Under the pieces are notes generated by a model. That model had not been told where the DNA came from, made no database searches, and saw only the letters and a program-made list of their open reading frames with translations. Position numbers and translations under genes: made by a program. From Pusillimonas sp. UBA3987 (GTDB lineage Bacteria > Pseudomonadota > Gammaproteobacteria > Burkholderiales > Burkholderiaceae_B), in assembly GCA_002384935.1 (NCBI GenBank), contig DGCD01000005.1, forward strand, positions 1 through 35,743: DNA of 35,743 nucleotides. The letters run 5' to 3'. Positions 1 through 7,845 of this stretch are shown here, in pieces; positions within the stretch are counted from its first letter, which is position 1; every line of letters begins with the position of its first letter.

Positions 1-1
1 C

Positions 2-358
2 GTGCAACTCACTGGTCAGTCCACTGTCTATGTGAACGGATCTCGACACTTCTCCGAGAGTTCGGCCGTAGTGCTACGCCACGTCTTTCATTTGGCGCTG
101 CTCAGCGCTAGCGTTAAGAAAAAATACATGCGATTCCCGAGGTTTTTGATGCTTGATGGCATCGATGACGGTGGGATGGAGAAGGAGCGTAGCCATCGTT
201 TGCAAGAAATTATTGTAGATGAGTGCGCTAGCTACGATGTGGAATACCAAGTAATTTTTGCTACATCAGAAATTAATCCGAAAATAAAGGACTCGGATCT
301 GGTTGTTGGTGACTTTTTTACGCCAGATAATCGCTCCCTTGATGTGCGAGAGATATAA
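2..358 (+). CDS. C-terminal part of an ABC/SMC-type ATPase (5' end outside window)
   Basis: This is an open frame running in from the left edge; the GTG at position 2 is probably an internal codon. The 118 visible residues look like the distal half of an ABC/SMC-like ATPase head. A signature-like SESSAVVLRHVFHLALL lies at residues 18-34, followed by a hydrophobic Walker B strand FLMLDGIDDGGM (48-59) and the segment ERSHRLQEIIV. A second strand, VIFATSE (84-90), sits where the switch loop is expected. The usual Walker B glutamate after Asp is replaced by Gly (LDG). Such heads occur in ATPases of mobile and defence-associated operons, but nothing upstream is visible to define the system. It lies on the island side of tRNA-Phe, next to remnants of other accessory genes. 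The fold assignment is moderately sure; the biological role is unknown. Confidence 0.55.
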   Translation: MQLTGQSTVYVNGSRHFSESSAVVLRHVFHLALLSASVKKKYMRFPRFLMLDGIDDGGMEKERSHRLQEIIVDECASYDVEYQVIFATSEINPKIKDSDLVVGDFFTPDNRSLDVREI

Positions 359-385
359 ATCCGAGGATATCACCGGTGTCGCTGT

Positions 386-529
386 CTAACGCCTGCCATC
401 CGAGCCTCCCCACCACGTACGGTCGAATCGTTTAACCGCCAGCGCCTTCATGCCCTCGAACTGCAGCGGTTGCGTGCGCGCCACTGGCAGACCGTAGGCA
501 TGAAGGATCTCCGGACACAGCCTTGCCGA
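386..529 (-). pseudogene. Fragment of a HipA-like serine/threonine kinase gene
   Basis: Reading the reverse strand from 529 gives 47 codons before a TAG at 388-386. The peptide contains RLCPEILHAYGLPVA, then LQFEGMKALAVKRFDR. This matches the conserved HipA pattern of a Cys-containing helix, a 'GLPVA' turn and a 'K-LVVERFDR' strand found in type II toxin HipA kinases. Only this internal segment is present. There is no start codon, no N-terminal subdomain and no catalytic C-terminal half, so it is a gene remnant. It abuts, in a different frame, the truncated integrase that ends at 531, which suggests that a deletion joined the two. Recognition rests on the motif pattern alone. Confidence 0.6.
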
Positions 530-530
530 C

Positions 531-881
531 TTAGTACATTGGTAAGGTTTTCCCTTCAGACGAAACCGTAGCTAGAAATTCGTATATTGTCTCTGGGTCA
601 ACTTCCCAATCACTTACTACCTTCCTAGCCCACCTATCGGCCAGTTTAGGGGCATCCGATGATAAGACTATCGGGCGGCCCTGTAATTGTTCTCGGGCTG
701 ACCTGAATATTTCTTCACATCGCACAGATTCGGCGGCAAATCGGGGGCGAGCATTGGCGAGGTCTTTAGTCCTGAGAGAGACCTTCCATTCTCGTTTTCC
801 AAGTGTTGGGCGAATGTCTTTAGGTACTTCTCTACGGAAGTAATAGATACCGTTCTGAGGATGTTTCCAAGGTTGAGCCAT
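531..881 (-). pseudogene. Truncated phage-type (tyrosine) integrase, N-terminal part only
   Basis: The 116 residues beginning MAQPWKHPQNGIYYFRREVP carry the N-terminal DNA-binding region (DUF6538-like) of tyrosine recombinases. Pro-rich entry, GIYYFRR, KREWKVSLRTKDLANARPRF and the following helix are all recognisable. Family members are usually about 350-450 residues and carry the R...HxxR...Y catalytic domain further on. Here the frame stops at 531-533 before any of it, so the protein cannot be an active recombinase. The ATG at 881 is preferred because family members start this way; a GTG at 899 in the same frame is an alternative. The gene reads away from tRNA-Phe, whose 3' end lies about 105 bp upstream, the normal arrangement for an integrase at a tRNA attachment site. 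Together with the hipA fragment it marks a decayed island end. Confidence 0.7.
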
Positions 882-943
882 AACTGCCGTTTGTACCACC
901 TTTCTGTACCAATGTGGGTGGGAAGCAACCTGCTTCAGACGGC

Positions 944-979
944 AAAAAGCCCCTGAAACTTTTAAGAATCAAGGGCTTA
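944..979 (-). terminator. Rho-independent terminator downstream of tRNA-Phe
   Basis: On the reverse strand AAGCCCTTGA and TCAGGGGCTT form an interrupted inverted repeat around an AT-rich loop, and the second arm runs into a T tract. It begins 8 nt beyond the CCA end of tRNA-Phe and would stop tRNA transcription before the integrase remnant. Confidence 0.7.
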
Positions 980-986
980 GTAATTC

Positions 987-1062
987 TGGTGGCCTGGGGC
1001 GGAATCGAACCACCGACACGCGGATTTTCAATCCGCTGCTCTACCAACTGAGCTACCAGGCC
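987..1062 (-). tRNA. tRNA-Phe (anticodon GAA)
   Basis: The reverse strand gives a complete 76-nt cloverleaf. The acceptor arms GGCCTGG and CCAGGCC pair. The D arm is AGCTCAGTTGGTAGAGCA, and the anticodon loop is TTGAAAA in a GCGGA/TCCGC-type stem. The T arm is GTCGGTGGTTCGATTCC-like, with discriminator A and an encoded CCA. The anticodon GAA reads Phe codons UUU and UUC. The 3' end faces the integrase remnant and hipA fragment, so the 3' half of this gene is the likely attachment site (attL or attR) of the element to the left. The other attachment copy is not inside the window. Confidence 0.96.
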
Positions 1063-1181
1063 ATCCGGTAAAGGCAAAATAATACACTAATTTTTTGTTC
1101 TTTGCTGGCCCACCCCCAGGTTTTTTTGGCCTTGTGTTTTCACTGGGTTGACACAAACTACAGTACTAACCCTACTGCCGG

Positions 1182-1187
1182 TATAAT
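1182..1187 (+). promoter_or_regulatory. Consensus -10 element (TATAAT) upstream of hemA
   Basis: A perfect TATAAT lies 46 bp before the chosen hemA start. A perfect TTGACA also occurs at 1148-1153, but the 28-bp gap is too long for the two to work as one sigma-70 promoter. The real -35 is therefore weak (around 1157-1164) or an activator is used. Confidence 0.4.
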
Positions 1188-1233
1188 GAGGGGTTCGGAA
1201 CAATTGCCTTGGCCTTTGCGGGCGCTTTTCAAA

Positions 1234-2508
1234 ATGTCTGTCGACGTTTACACCTTCGGTCTGAATCACGTTTCCGCCCCGGTTTCGGTGCGCGAGCGCG
1301 TTGCTATGCCGCTTGAAGTGATCAAGCCGGCATTGGAAGGTTTGCGTTCAACATTTGGCGAGCGGGTCAAAGAAGCCGCCATTTTGTCCACCTGTAATCG
1401 CACCGAGTTGTACTGTGCCGCCGACCCGGACGTGTCGCTGCATCTGCCGCGCTGGATGGCCGACTTCAACCAGCTCGACGCGCGCCATTTGCAGCCCCAT
1501 CTTTACCAGCATCATCATAATGAAGCGGTGCGCCACGCATTCCGTGTGGCCAGTGGGCTCGATTCCATGGTGTTGGGCGAACCCCAGATTCTGGGTCAAA
1601 TGAAAGAGGCCGTGCGCGCGGCCGAGCAGGCCGGTGGTTTGGGTACGCTCTTGCATCAGTTGTTCCAGCGCACGTTCTCGGTGGCCAAAGAGGTACGATC
1701 GCAAACGGCAATTGGTGCGCATTCAGTGTCAATGGCGGCCGCGGCGGTACGTTTGGCCGAACGTGTGTTCGGTGATATTTCAGACACCCGTGTGCTGTTT
1801 ATCGGCGCTGGTGAAATGATTGAACTCTGTGCTACGCACTTTGCAGCGCTGAATCCTGCCCAAATGACGGTGGCTAATCGTACTGTCGAGCGCGCTGAGA
1901 CCCTGGCTTCGCGCTTTATGGCGCGTACGCTGAAGCTGAGCGAATTGCCCCAGTCGCTGGAGCAGTTCGATATCGTGGTGTCCTGTACGGCCAGTTCCCT
2001 GCCCATATTGGGTTTGGGGATGGTGGAACGGGTAACACGTGCGCGCCGTCACCGCCCGATGGTGATGGTCGACCTGGCGGTACCACGCGATATTGAAACC
2101 GAGGTGGGGCGTCTTGACGACGTCTATTTATATACCGTTGACGACCTGGGTCGGATGGTACAAACGGGTACCGATGCCCGCCGCGCAGCCGTGGTGCAAG
2201 CGGAAGCCATCATTGAAACGCGGGTTCAGCATTTTATGCACTGGCTGCAAAACCGCGATATTGTTCCCGCGATTGTAAACATTCACGAACAGGCCGATCA
2301 ACTTAAGCAGCACGAACTCGAGCGCGCCCGCCGCTTGCTGGCCAAGGGTACGGCACCTGACGAGGTCATGGAAATATTGGCCCACAGTCTCACACAGAAG
2401 TATATTCATGGCTCTTTGGCGGCGTTGAATCGCAGTGATGCTCAGCAGCGCGAGCAGTTACTCGATCTTTTGCCGCGTTTGCTGCCGGGTTCGGAACGCC
2501 GCCGTTAG
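1234..2508 (+). CDS. hemA: Glutamyl-tRNA reductase
   Basis: HemA reduces glutamyl-tRNA(Glu) with NADPH to glutamate-1-semialdehyde, the first committed step of C5-pathway tetrapyrrole synthesis in the cytosol. The 424-residue product has the usual length. It shows the N-terminal FGLNHVSAPVSVRER block and the catalytic STCNRTELY motif with the nucleophilic Cys at residue 54. Next come the SGLDSMVLGEPQILGQ block and IGAHSVSMAAAAV, the NADPH-binding strand VLFIGAGEMIE, and a C-terminal helical dimerisation region. The frame is open back to 1102, but ATG 1234 matches the family N-terminus and lies suitably downstream of the TATAAT at 1182. It heads a forward cluster with prfA and prmC, an order common in proteobacteria. 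Confidence 0.96.
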   Translation: MSVDVYTFGLNHVSAPVSVRERVAMPLEVIKPALEGLRSTFGERVKEAAILSTCNRTELYCAADPDVSLHLPRWMADFNQLDARHLQPHLYQHHHNEAVRHAFRVASGLDSMVLGEPQILGQMKEAVRAAEQAGGLGTLLHQLFQRTFSVAKEVRSQTAIGAHSVSMAAAAVRLAERVFGDISDTRVLFIGAGEMIELCATHFAALNPAQMTVANRTVERAETLASRFMARTLKLSELPQSLEQFDIVVSCTASSLPILGLGMVERVTRARRHRPMVMVDLAVPRDIETEVGRLDDVYLYTVDDLGRMVQTGTDARRAAVVQAEAIIETRVQHFMHWLQNRDIVPAIVNIHEQADQLKQHELERARRLLAKGTAPDEVMEILAHSLTQKYIHGSLAALNRSDAQQREQLLDLLPRLLPGSERRR

Positions 2509-2563
2509 CGCTGCCCCCATTCTTTTTGTACGGCACGCTTTTCTTTTCTATTCCAGAGTATTT

Positions 2564-3646
2564 ATGAAAGATTCCATGCGCAGCCGGCTGGAGCAACTTG
2601 CTCGTCGGCTTATCGAAATTGACGCTTTGTTGGCGGAGCCCGAAATTGCCTCCGATATGGATCGTTTTCGCAAGCTTTCGCGCGAGCGGGCTGAAATTGA
2701 GCCTGTGGTGGTGCAGTTTCAGCAATATGAGGCGACGGAAGGCGATATTCAGGCGGCCAAGGAAATGCAGTCGGACCCCGATATGCGTGAAATGGCTGAC
2801 GAAGAGCTGAAACTGGGCCGCGAACGCATCGAGGTGTTGGAGGATGAGTTACAGGTCTTGTTGTTGCCACGCGATCCGAATGATGGTCGTAGCGTGTTCC
2901 TGGAAATTCGCGCCGGTACCGGTGGCGACGAAAGCGCCTTGTTCACCGGCGACTTATTGCGCATGTACAGTCGCTACGCCGAAACCAAGGGTTGGCGCGT
3001 GGAGTTGATGTCGGAAAGTCCTTCTGAAGTGGGTGGTTATAAGGAAGTGATTGCCCGTATTGATGGCGATGGTGTGTATGGGCGGTTGAAGTTCGAGTCG
3101 GGGGCGCATCGTGTGCAGCGAGTGCCGGCTACGGAAACGCAAGGACGCATTCACACGTCGGCGTGTACGGTGGCCATATTGCCCGAGGCTGATGAACTGA
3201 GCGATATTGTGATCAACCCGGCGGACTTGCGTGTAGACACTTTTCGCGCCAGCGGTGCCGGTGGCCAGCACGTGAACAAAACGGATTCGGCAATTCGTTT
3301 AACGCATTTGCCAACGGGTCTGGTGGTGGAGTGCCAGGACGACCGTTCACAGCATCGCAATAGGGAAAAAGCGATGCAGGTACTGGCGGCACGTTTGAAA
3401 GATAAGCAAGTTCAAGAGCAGCAAAGCAAGGAAGCGGCCCAGCGCAAAAGCCTGGTGGGTTCAGGGGATCGTTCCGAGCGCATTCGCACCTACAACTACC
3501 CGCAAGGGCGGGTTACCGACCATCGCATTAATCTTACGTTGCACAAACTGCCTACTATGATGCAGGGCGACTTGGACGAACTGACCGATGCCTTGATGGC
3601 CGAGCAGCGTGCGGAAATGCTGGCAGCCTTGGCCGAGCAGGTTTAA
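2564..3646 (+). CDS. prfA: Peptide chain release factor 1
   Basis: RF1 recognises UAA and UAG stop codons in the ribosomal A site and triggers peptidyl-tRNA hydrolysis. The 360-residue length is typical. The codon-recognition loop reads RVPATE, that is the PxT tripeptide of RF1 (not the SPF of RF2). The catalytic GAGGQHVNKTDSAIR loop with the GGQ motif follows, and its Gln is the methylation target of PrmC, encoded immediately downstream. The frame is open back to 2435, overlapping the end of hemA, but ATG 2564 (MKDSMRSRLEQL) gives the standard N-terminus. It sits 55 bp after hemA and 11 bp before prmC, so co-transcription is likely. Confidence 0.96.
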   Translation: MKDSMRSRLEQLARRLIEIDALLAEPEIASDMDRFRKLSRERAEIEPVVVQFQQYEATEGDIQAAKEMQSDPDMREMADEELKLGRERIEVLEDELQVLLLPRDPNDGRSVFLEIRAGTGGDESALFTGDLLRMYSRYAETKGWRVELMSESPSEVGGYKEVIARIDGDGVYGRLKFESGAHRVQRVPATETQGRIHTSACTVAILPEADELSDIVINPADLRVDTFRASGAGGQHVNKTDSAIRLTHLPTGLVVECQDDRSQHRNREKAMQVLAARLKDKQVQEQQSKEAAQRKSLVGSGDRSERIRTYNYPQGRVTDHRINLTLHKLPTMMQGDLDELTDALMAEQRAEMLAALAEQV

Positions 3647-3657
3647 GCGGGCCAGCA

Positions 3658-4488
3658 ATGCATTGCGTACGCGACTTCCTGATGAAAAGCGGCCTGGCGC
3701 GGCTGGACGCCCAGGTGTTGCTGCAGCATGTACTCGGGGTGTCGCGCAGTTGGTTAATTGCGCATGATACCGATGTGTTGTCCCCAGCTCAGTTGCAAGC
3801 CATTGAGGCTTGTTTCCAGCGCCGCCAGGCGGGTGAGCCCGTGGCGTACATTGTGGGTGAGCGCGAGTTTATGGGGCAGGTGTTCAAAGTTTCGCCAGCG
3901 GTGTTGATTCCACGTCCGGATACGGAATTGCTGGTTGAGACGGCGCTTCAGGTTTTGCGTGCTCGCCCAGGGGAAGCTCAGGCGATGTTGGACCTGGGAA
4001 CAGGCAGTGGCGCAATTGCCATTTCCGTGGCGCTGGCGTGTTCTGGTGTGCAGGTTGTGGCTACCGACGCCAGTGAGCCGGCTTTGCGCCTGGCAAGGGA
4101 AAATGCCCAAAATCTGGGGGCACGGGTCGAATTTTATGCTGGTAATTGGTACCATGCCCTGTTGGGTTCCTCGCGATTCGATCTCATTGTGTCGAATCCG
4201 CCCTATATTGCGCCGGATGATTCCCATATGGTGCAAGGTGATTTGCGGTTTGAGCCGCGGGGAGCCTTAACCGATGAAACAGATGGCCTGCAGGCGATTC
4301 GCCAGATTGTGCAAGAGGCGCCTGAATGGCTGAAGCCCGGGGGGGTGTTATGGCTCGAGCATGGCTGGGATCAGGCTGCAAGCGTACGTGCCCTGCTGGA
4401 ACAATCGGGTTTTCAGGATGTCCAAAGCAGGAAAGACCTGGCCCAAATTGAGCGTATTTCCGGTGGGCGCTATAACGCCTGCTTTTAA
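3658..4488 (+). CDS. prmC: Release factor glutamine N5-methyltransferase
   Basis: PrmC transfers a methyl group from S-adenosylmethionine to the GGQ glutamine of RF1 and RF2. The 276-residue protein has an N-terminal helical substrate-binding domain (about residues 1-75). The Rossmann-type methyltransferase domain follows, with VLIPRPDTELLVE, the SAM-binding DLGTGSGAIAISVAL and the catalytic NPPY motif in LIVSNPPYIAPDD. The C-terminal GGRYNACF-type end is normal for the family. Start ATG 3658 lies 11 bp downstream of prfA; ATG 3679 (MKSGLARLD) in the same frame is a possible alternative. Location next to its substrate's gene supports the assignment. Confidence 0.95.
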   Translation: MHCVRDFLMKSGLARLDAQVLLQHVLGVSRSWLIAHDTDVLSPAQLQAIEACFQRRQAGEPVAYIVGEREFMGQVFKVSPAVLIPRPDTELLVETALQVLRARPGEAQAMLDLGTGSGAIAISVALACSGVQVVATDASEPALRLARENAQNLGARVEFYAGNWYHALLGSSRFDLIVSNPPYIAPDDSHMVQGDLRFEPRGALTDETDGLQAIRQIVQEAPEWLKPGGVLWLEHGWDQAASVRALLEQSGFQDVQSRKDLAQIERISGGRYNACF

Positions 4489-4554
4489 CGCTGCGCATTC
4501 CGGATGTGCGGCCTTTATAATTCATATATTCTTCCTATTTCTTTAGAGAGCACC

Positions 4555-4887
4555 ATGAGCGAAGTTCAAGATTTCATTAAAGAAACCGTTACCGGTAATC
4601 CCGTTGTTTTGTTTATGAAGGGGACTGCCCAGTTTCCGCAATGCGGTTTTTCGGGCCGTGCTATTCAGATCCTGAAAGCCTCAGGCGTTACCAAACTGGT
4701 TACCGTAAACGTCCTGGACGACGAAGAAGTGCGTCAAGGCGTAAAAGATTATTCCAGCTGGCCCACAATTCCCCAGTTGTATGTTGGTGGCGAGTTTGTC
4801 GGTGGCTCCGACATCCTGGCAGAGATGCACGAATCCGGCGAACTGGTAACGGTACTGAAGGAATCGGGCGCACTTGGCGGTGAATAA
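4555..4887 (+). CDS. grxD: Monothiol glutaredoxin, Grx4 type
   Basis: The 110-residue product is a CGFS-class monothiol glutaredoxin. These proteins bind a glutathione-ligated [2Fe-2S] cluster as dimers and deliver or store Fe-S clusters in the cytosol. Visible landmarks are VVLFMKGTAQFPQCGFSGRA with the single active Cys, the cis-Pro region SSWPTIPQLYVGGEFVGGSDI and the usual acidic C-terminus. ATG 4555 (MSEVQDFIKE) is chosen over an in-frame upstream start at 4504 because it fits the family N-terminus and follows a purine-rich AGAGAG. A TATAAT hexamer at 4516-4521 could be part of its own promoter. The stop codon overlaps the start of ubiX. Confidence 0.95.
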   Translation: MSEVQDFIKETVTGNPVVLFMKGTAQFPQCGFSGRAIQILKASGVTKLVTVNVLDDEEVRQGVKDYSSWPTIPQLYVGGEFVGGSDILAEMHESGELVTVLKESGALGGE

Positions 4888-5446
4888 ACGCCGCCTGGTT
4901 ATCGGTGTAACCGGTGCCACTGGTTCGATTTATGCCGTGCGCATGCTCGAGCAGCTGCGCGATGTGTCGGATATAGAAACACATTTGGTCGTATCGCCTT
5001 CAGGCGTGCTGAATATCAAGTACGAACTGGAGCTGACGCGTCAGGCGGTGCATGGTTTGGCCGATCGCGTGTATGGTTTTCGTGATGTCGGTGCAACGCT
5101 GGCCAGTGGCGGATTCGCAACGCTCGGCATGGTAGTGGTGCCTTGTTCCATGCGTACGTTGGCCGCTGTAGCGCATGGTTTTTCCGATAACCTTATTACA
5201 CGCGCGGCCGATGTGACTTTGAAAGAGCGTCGTCGTCTTGTGTTGATGGTGCGTGAAACACCGCTGAATCTGGCTCATTTGCGCAACATGACTGCGGTAA
5301 CGGAAATGGGCGGGGTTATCTTCCCGCCGTTACCGGCGTTTTACCACCACCCGAAATCCATCGACGAAATGGTCGACCATACTGTGGCGCGTGTTCTGGA
5401 ACTGTTCGACATTGACGTGAATGGTCCGCAGTGGGAAGGCACTTAA
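4880..5446 (+). CDS. ubiX: Flavin prenyltransferase
   Basis: UbiX attaches a dimethylallyl group to FMN to make the prenylated flavin cofactor used by the UbiD decarboxylase in ubiquinone synthesis. The sequence shows the flavoprotein N-terminus RRLVIGVTGATGSIYAVRML and the central VVVPCSMRTLAAVAHGFSDNLI. It then has LKERRRLVLMVRETPLNLAHLRNM and PPLPAFYHHPKSIDEMVDHTV, all typical of UbiX/Pad1. Length is 188 residues from GTG 4880. A TTG at 4874 in the same frame is an alternative, better spaced from the AAGGAA at 4857-4862. Either start overlaps the end of grxD, so translation of the two is probably coupled. Confidence 0.94.
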   Translation: MNKRRLVIGVTGATGSIYAVRMLEQLRDVSDIETHLVVSPSGVLNIKYELELTRQAVHGLADRVYGFRDVGATLASGGFATLGMVVVPCSMRTLAAVAHGFSDNLITRAADVTLKERRRLVLMVRETPLNLAHLRNMTAVTEMGGVIFPPLPAFYHHPKSIDEMVDHTVARVLELFDIDVNGPQWEGT

Positions 5447-5455
5447 AGCCCGTTT

Positions 5456-6469
5456 TCAGCCCAGTTTTTGCAAATTCCCCACGACACTCAGTGGAATGAC
5501 TCTTTGCCCGGTGGGCGACGTTTCAGTACGGGCTTGCCCGGCCAAGGGCTCATTGTTTGCGTCGTCGTCATCGGCTGGGTTCAATGCATGGGGCAGGTCG
5601 GGAAAGGTCTCGTCATCGAACGCCGTATCCCCTTCAAAGCTGGCCGGATCCACTTCAAGATTGGTGAAGTCGAATAGTGCAGGGTCCATTAAGTGCGATG
5701 GAACAACCCGGGTAAGAGCGCCGAAAACACTCATGGCGCGACCCGGGTATTTGCGCTCCCATTCGCCGATCATGCGATTGATTTCCTGACGCTTGAGGTT
5801 TTCCTGTGAGCCGCAGAGCGAGCACGGGATAATGGGGAATTCCTTCAGTTTGGCGTAGGCAATTAAGTCTTTTTCCGGCAAATAGGCCAGCGGACGGATC
5901 ACAATGTGTTTACCGTCGCTGGACTTCAGTTTGGGCGGCATGCCTTTCATGCGTCCGCCATAGAAAAGGTTCAGGAAGAACGTGGCCAGGATGTCGTCGC
6001 GATGGTGCCCCAAGGCAATTTTGGTGGCGCCCAGCTCTGTGGCCACCCGGTACAGAATGCCCCGGCGCAGGCGCGAACAAAGAGAGCACATGGTTTTGCC
6101 TTCGGGAATGACGCGTGTCACCACCGAGTATGTGTCCTGGTTTTCGATGTGATAAGGAACGCCGATGCTTTCAAGATATTCAGGCAACACATGCTCGGGG
6201 AAACCAGGCTGCTTCTGGTCCAGGTTCACGGCCACAATGTCGAAATGAAAGGGCGCCCGTGATTGGTGGATGCGCAGCAGGTCCAGCATGCCGTACGAGT
6301 CTTTGCCGCCGGACAGGCACACCATGACCTTGTCGCCCGGTTCAATCATGTTGAAGTCGCTGATCGCGCGGCCACTTTCGCGCACCAGTCGCTTTACCAG
6401 CTTGTTTTCGTTCACGCTCAGTTTGCGGTCGGCGCGGATGATTGAAGGGTCGTTGCTAGAGTGTGTCAT
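5456..6469 (-). CDS. ttcA: tRNA 2-thiocytidine(32) synthetase
   Basis: TtcA activates and thiolates cytidine 32 in certain tRNAs, using ATP and an oxygen-sensitive [4Fe-4S] cluster. The 337-residue protein has the PP-loop SGGKDS at residues 53-58. It has the CSLC pair (C128, C131) in MCSLCSRLRRG and a further CSLCG (C216, C219), the arrangement known for TtcA cluster binding. ALGHHRDDILATFFLNLFY and GGRMKGMPPKL are family signatures. A weakly conserved acidic tail of about 60 residues follows the core. It is 5 bp downstream of folB on the same strand, so the two probably form one transcript, and it converges on ubiX with only 9 bp between. Confidence 0.96.
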   Translation of the reverse strand: MTHSSNDPSIIRADRKLSVNENKLVKRLVRESGRAISDFNMIEPGDKVMVCLSGGKDSYGMLDLLRIHQSRAPFHFDIVAVNLDQKQPGFPEHVLPEYLESIGVPYHIENQDTYSVVTRVIPEGKTMCSLCSRLRRGILYRVATELGATKIALGHHRDDILATFFLNLFYGGRMKGMPPKLKSSDGKHIVIRPLAYLPEKDLIAYAKLKEFPIIPCSLCGSQENLKRQEINRMIGEWERKYPGRAMSVFGALTRVVPSHLMDPALFDFTNLEVDPASFEGDTAFDDETFPDLPHALNPADDDDANNEPLAGQARTETSPTGQRVIPLSVVGNLQKLG

Positions 6470-6474
6470 AACAG

Positions 6475-6840
6475 TTAATCGTTGCGACTGCGCTGAATTT
6501 CAACGCCAACGGCGCTGCAGTCGGAAAATGCATTGGGTTTGCTGATGCGCAGTTTCAGGTAGCGAACCTCGCCGAATTCCCGGAAAAGACGACCGGCGAC
6601 TTGCTCAACCAGCGTTTCTATCAGGTTCACATGTGCCTGGGTGCATTCTTCCACAATGGCACTGCGCAACAGACGGTAATCGAGCACGGTTTGAATATTG
6701 TGGTCATTTACCGGTTGTGAAATATCGATGTCGACTTCAACATCGATATGTAAAGGCTGCGTGGCGCGCAACTCATGTTCAAGGATACCAATACGGGCGT
6801 CGAGCGCCAACTGTGAAAAATAAATGCGGCGGGTAAGCAT
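6475..6840 (-). CDS. folB: Dihydroneopterin aldolase-family protein
   Basis: FolB cleaves 7,8-dihydroneopterin to 6-hydroxymethyl-dihydropterin and glycolaldehyde in folate synthesis. The 121-residue product has the T-fold pattern of the family: IYFSQLALDARIGILEHE at the N-terminus (with the conserved Glu), VLDYRLLRSAIVEE, the NLIETLVEQVAGRLF segment and the C-terminal LRISKPNAFSDCSAVGVEI. ATG 6840 is preferred because an AGGT lies 7-8 nt upstream; the frame extends to a TTG at 6867. It precedes ttcA by 5 bp. Some members of this family act on related dihydropteridines (FolX type), which the sequence alone does not exclude. Confidence 0.88.
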   Translation of the reverse strand: MLTRRIYFSQLALDARIGILEHELRATQPLHIDVEVDIDISQPVNDHNIQTVLDYRLLRSAIVEECTQAHVNLIETLVEQVAGRLFREFGEVRYLKLRISKPNAFSDCSAVGVEIQRSRND

Positions 6841-6933
6841 ACGTTTAACCTGATGAGTGACACGCAATTGTAGTGCGAATAGGCCTTCGCTTCCGATACA
6901 CTCTGCATATCAGATCATTTAGTGGCAGGATCA

Positions 6934-7845
6934 ATGAGTTTTCAATCAGACCGCATGCCGTTGGTTTACGACGCAGTGATTGTGGGGGCAGGCCCCGCAG
7001 GGGTTTCGTGCGCGGTATGGCTGTCCCGGCTTGGCTTTAATCCCATATTGGTCGATGCAGCCCATGAAGTGGGCGGGTTGTGTCGAATCAACCCGTTCAT
7101 GGATGACTGGAACGCAAGCCTGCCTGGGGTGAATGGCCTGCAAGTGGCCCGCAACCTGGCTGAAAGTGTGGCGCAGTCGAGCGTGGTCTTGCGCCTTGGG
7201 TGGCCGGTTCAAACCGCGCAGGTTTCCAAACCGGGGTTTCAGGTATCGGGGCCGGATAATGAAACCTTGCACGGCCGGTTCCTGGTCTTGGCAACGGGTG
7301 TGAAAGCGCGTGGCTTGAATCAAGTCACGTCCAACCCGCTGGTTCTGGTTGGGCCGGGTCAACATGTGGCCGGTTTTGATTTTGCCAATAAACGTGTTGC
7401 GGTGCTGGGGGGCGGTGACAATGCATTTGAAAATGCATTGTTCGCATTCGAGAAAGGCGCAAGCGGCGTGCAGGTTTATGCTCGTACTGTTCGCGCTCAG
7501 CAGCAGTTCGTTCAACAGTTGCCGGTTGGGTGCCTGGCAACAGGTGACTATACCGTTGACCCTGATCGTTGCACGGTGAACGGGCAGCCTTACGACGCAA
7601 TACTGGTCATGTACGGCTGGACGCCCAATGCCGACTTTGCGGCTGATTTGGGCCTGGCTCGAACACAGCGGGGATTTATCTCAATTGATTTTGAAACGGC
7701 CCAAACCCGCCGCGACGGGGTGTATGCGGTGGGCGAGGTGGCATCGCGTCAGCATCCTTGTGTGGTCACCGCCTTGGCCGACGGTGTGACGGCGGCCAAG
7801 GCCATTCAGGCCCGGCTGGAAACCGGGATGGGTGTGTCCGGATAA
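6934..7845 (+). CDS. FAD-dependent NAD(P) oxidoreductase, thioredoxin-reductase-like fold without the active CxxC
   Basis: The roughly 303-residue protein has two Rossmann domains. The FAD-binding strand YDAVIVGAGPAGVSCAVWLSRLG is near the N-terminus, a second dinucleotide strand KRVAVLGGGDNAFENALFAF lies mid-protein, and the C-terminal DGVYAVGEVASRQHPCVVTALADG carries the flavin-binding 'G(D/E)' block. The layout is that of thioredoxin reductases, but the redox CxxC between the halves of the NAD domain is absent. It is therefore not a thioredoxin reductase and may use another acceptor, as in ferredoxin/flavodoxin-NADP reductase-like relatives. ATG 6934 is used with AGGA just upstream; GTG 6922 is in frame. 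Its stop codon is directly adjacent to that of the converging peptidase gene, with no intergenic space. Confidence 0.8.
   Translation: MSFQSDRMPLVYDAVIVGAGPAGVSCAVWLSRLGFNPILVDAAHEVGGLCRINPFMDDWNASLPGVNGLQVARNLAESVAQSSVVLRLGWPVQTAQVSKPGFQVSGPDNETLHGRFLVLATGVKARGLNQVTSNPLVLVGPGQHVAGFDFANKRVAVLGGGDNAFENALFAFEKGASGVQVYARTVRAQQQFVQQLPVGCLATGDYTVDPDRCTVNGQPYDAILVMYGWTPNADFAADLGLARTQRGFISIDFETAQTRRDGVYAVGEVASRQHPCVVTALADGVTAAKAIQARLETGMGVSG

Noticed and set aside
832..1077. 81-codon reverse-strand frame across tRNA-Phe
   Set aside because: Its 'VAQLVEQRIENPRVGGSIPP' peptide is simply the translation of the tRNA gene, a well-known spurious ORF.
1148..1187. Perfect TTGACA plus perfect TATAAT before hemA as one promoter
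   Set aside because: The 28-bp spacing is incompatible with sigma-70 binding of both hexamers; only the -10 element is kept.
6934..7845. Thioredoxin reductase trxB
   Set aside because: The redox-active CxxC motif is absent.
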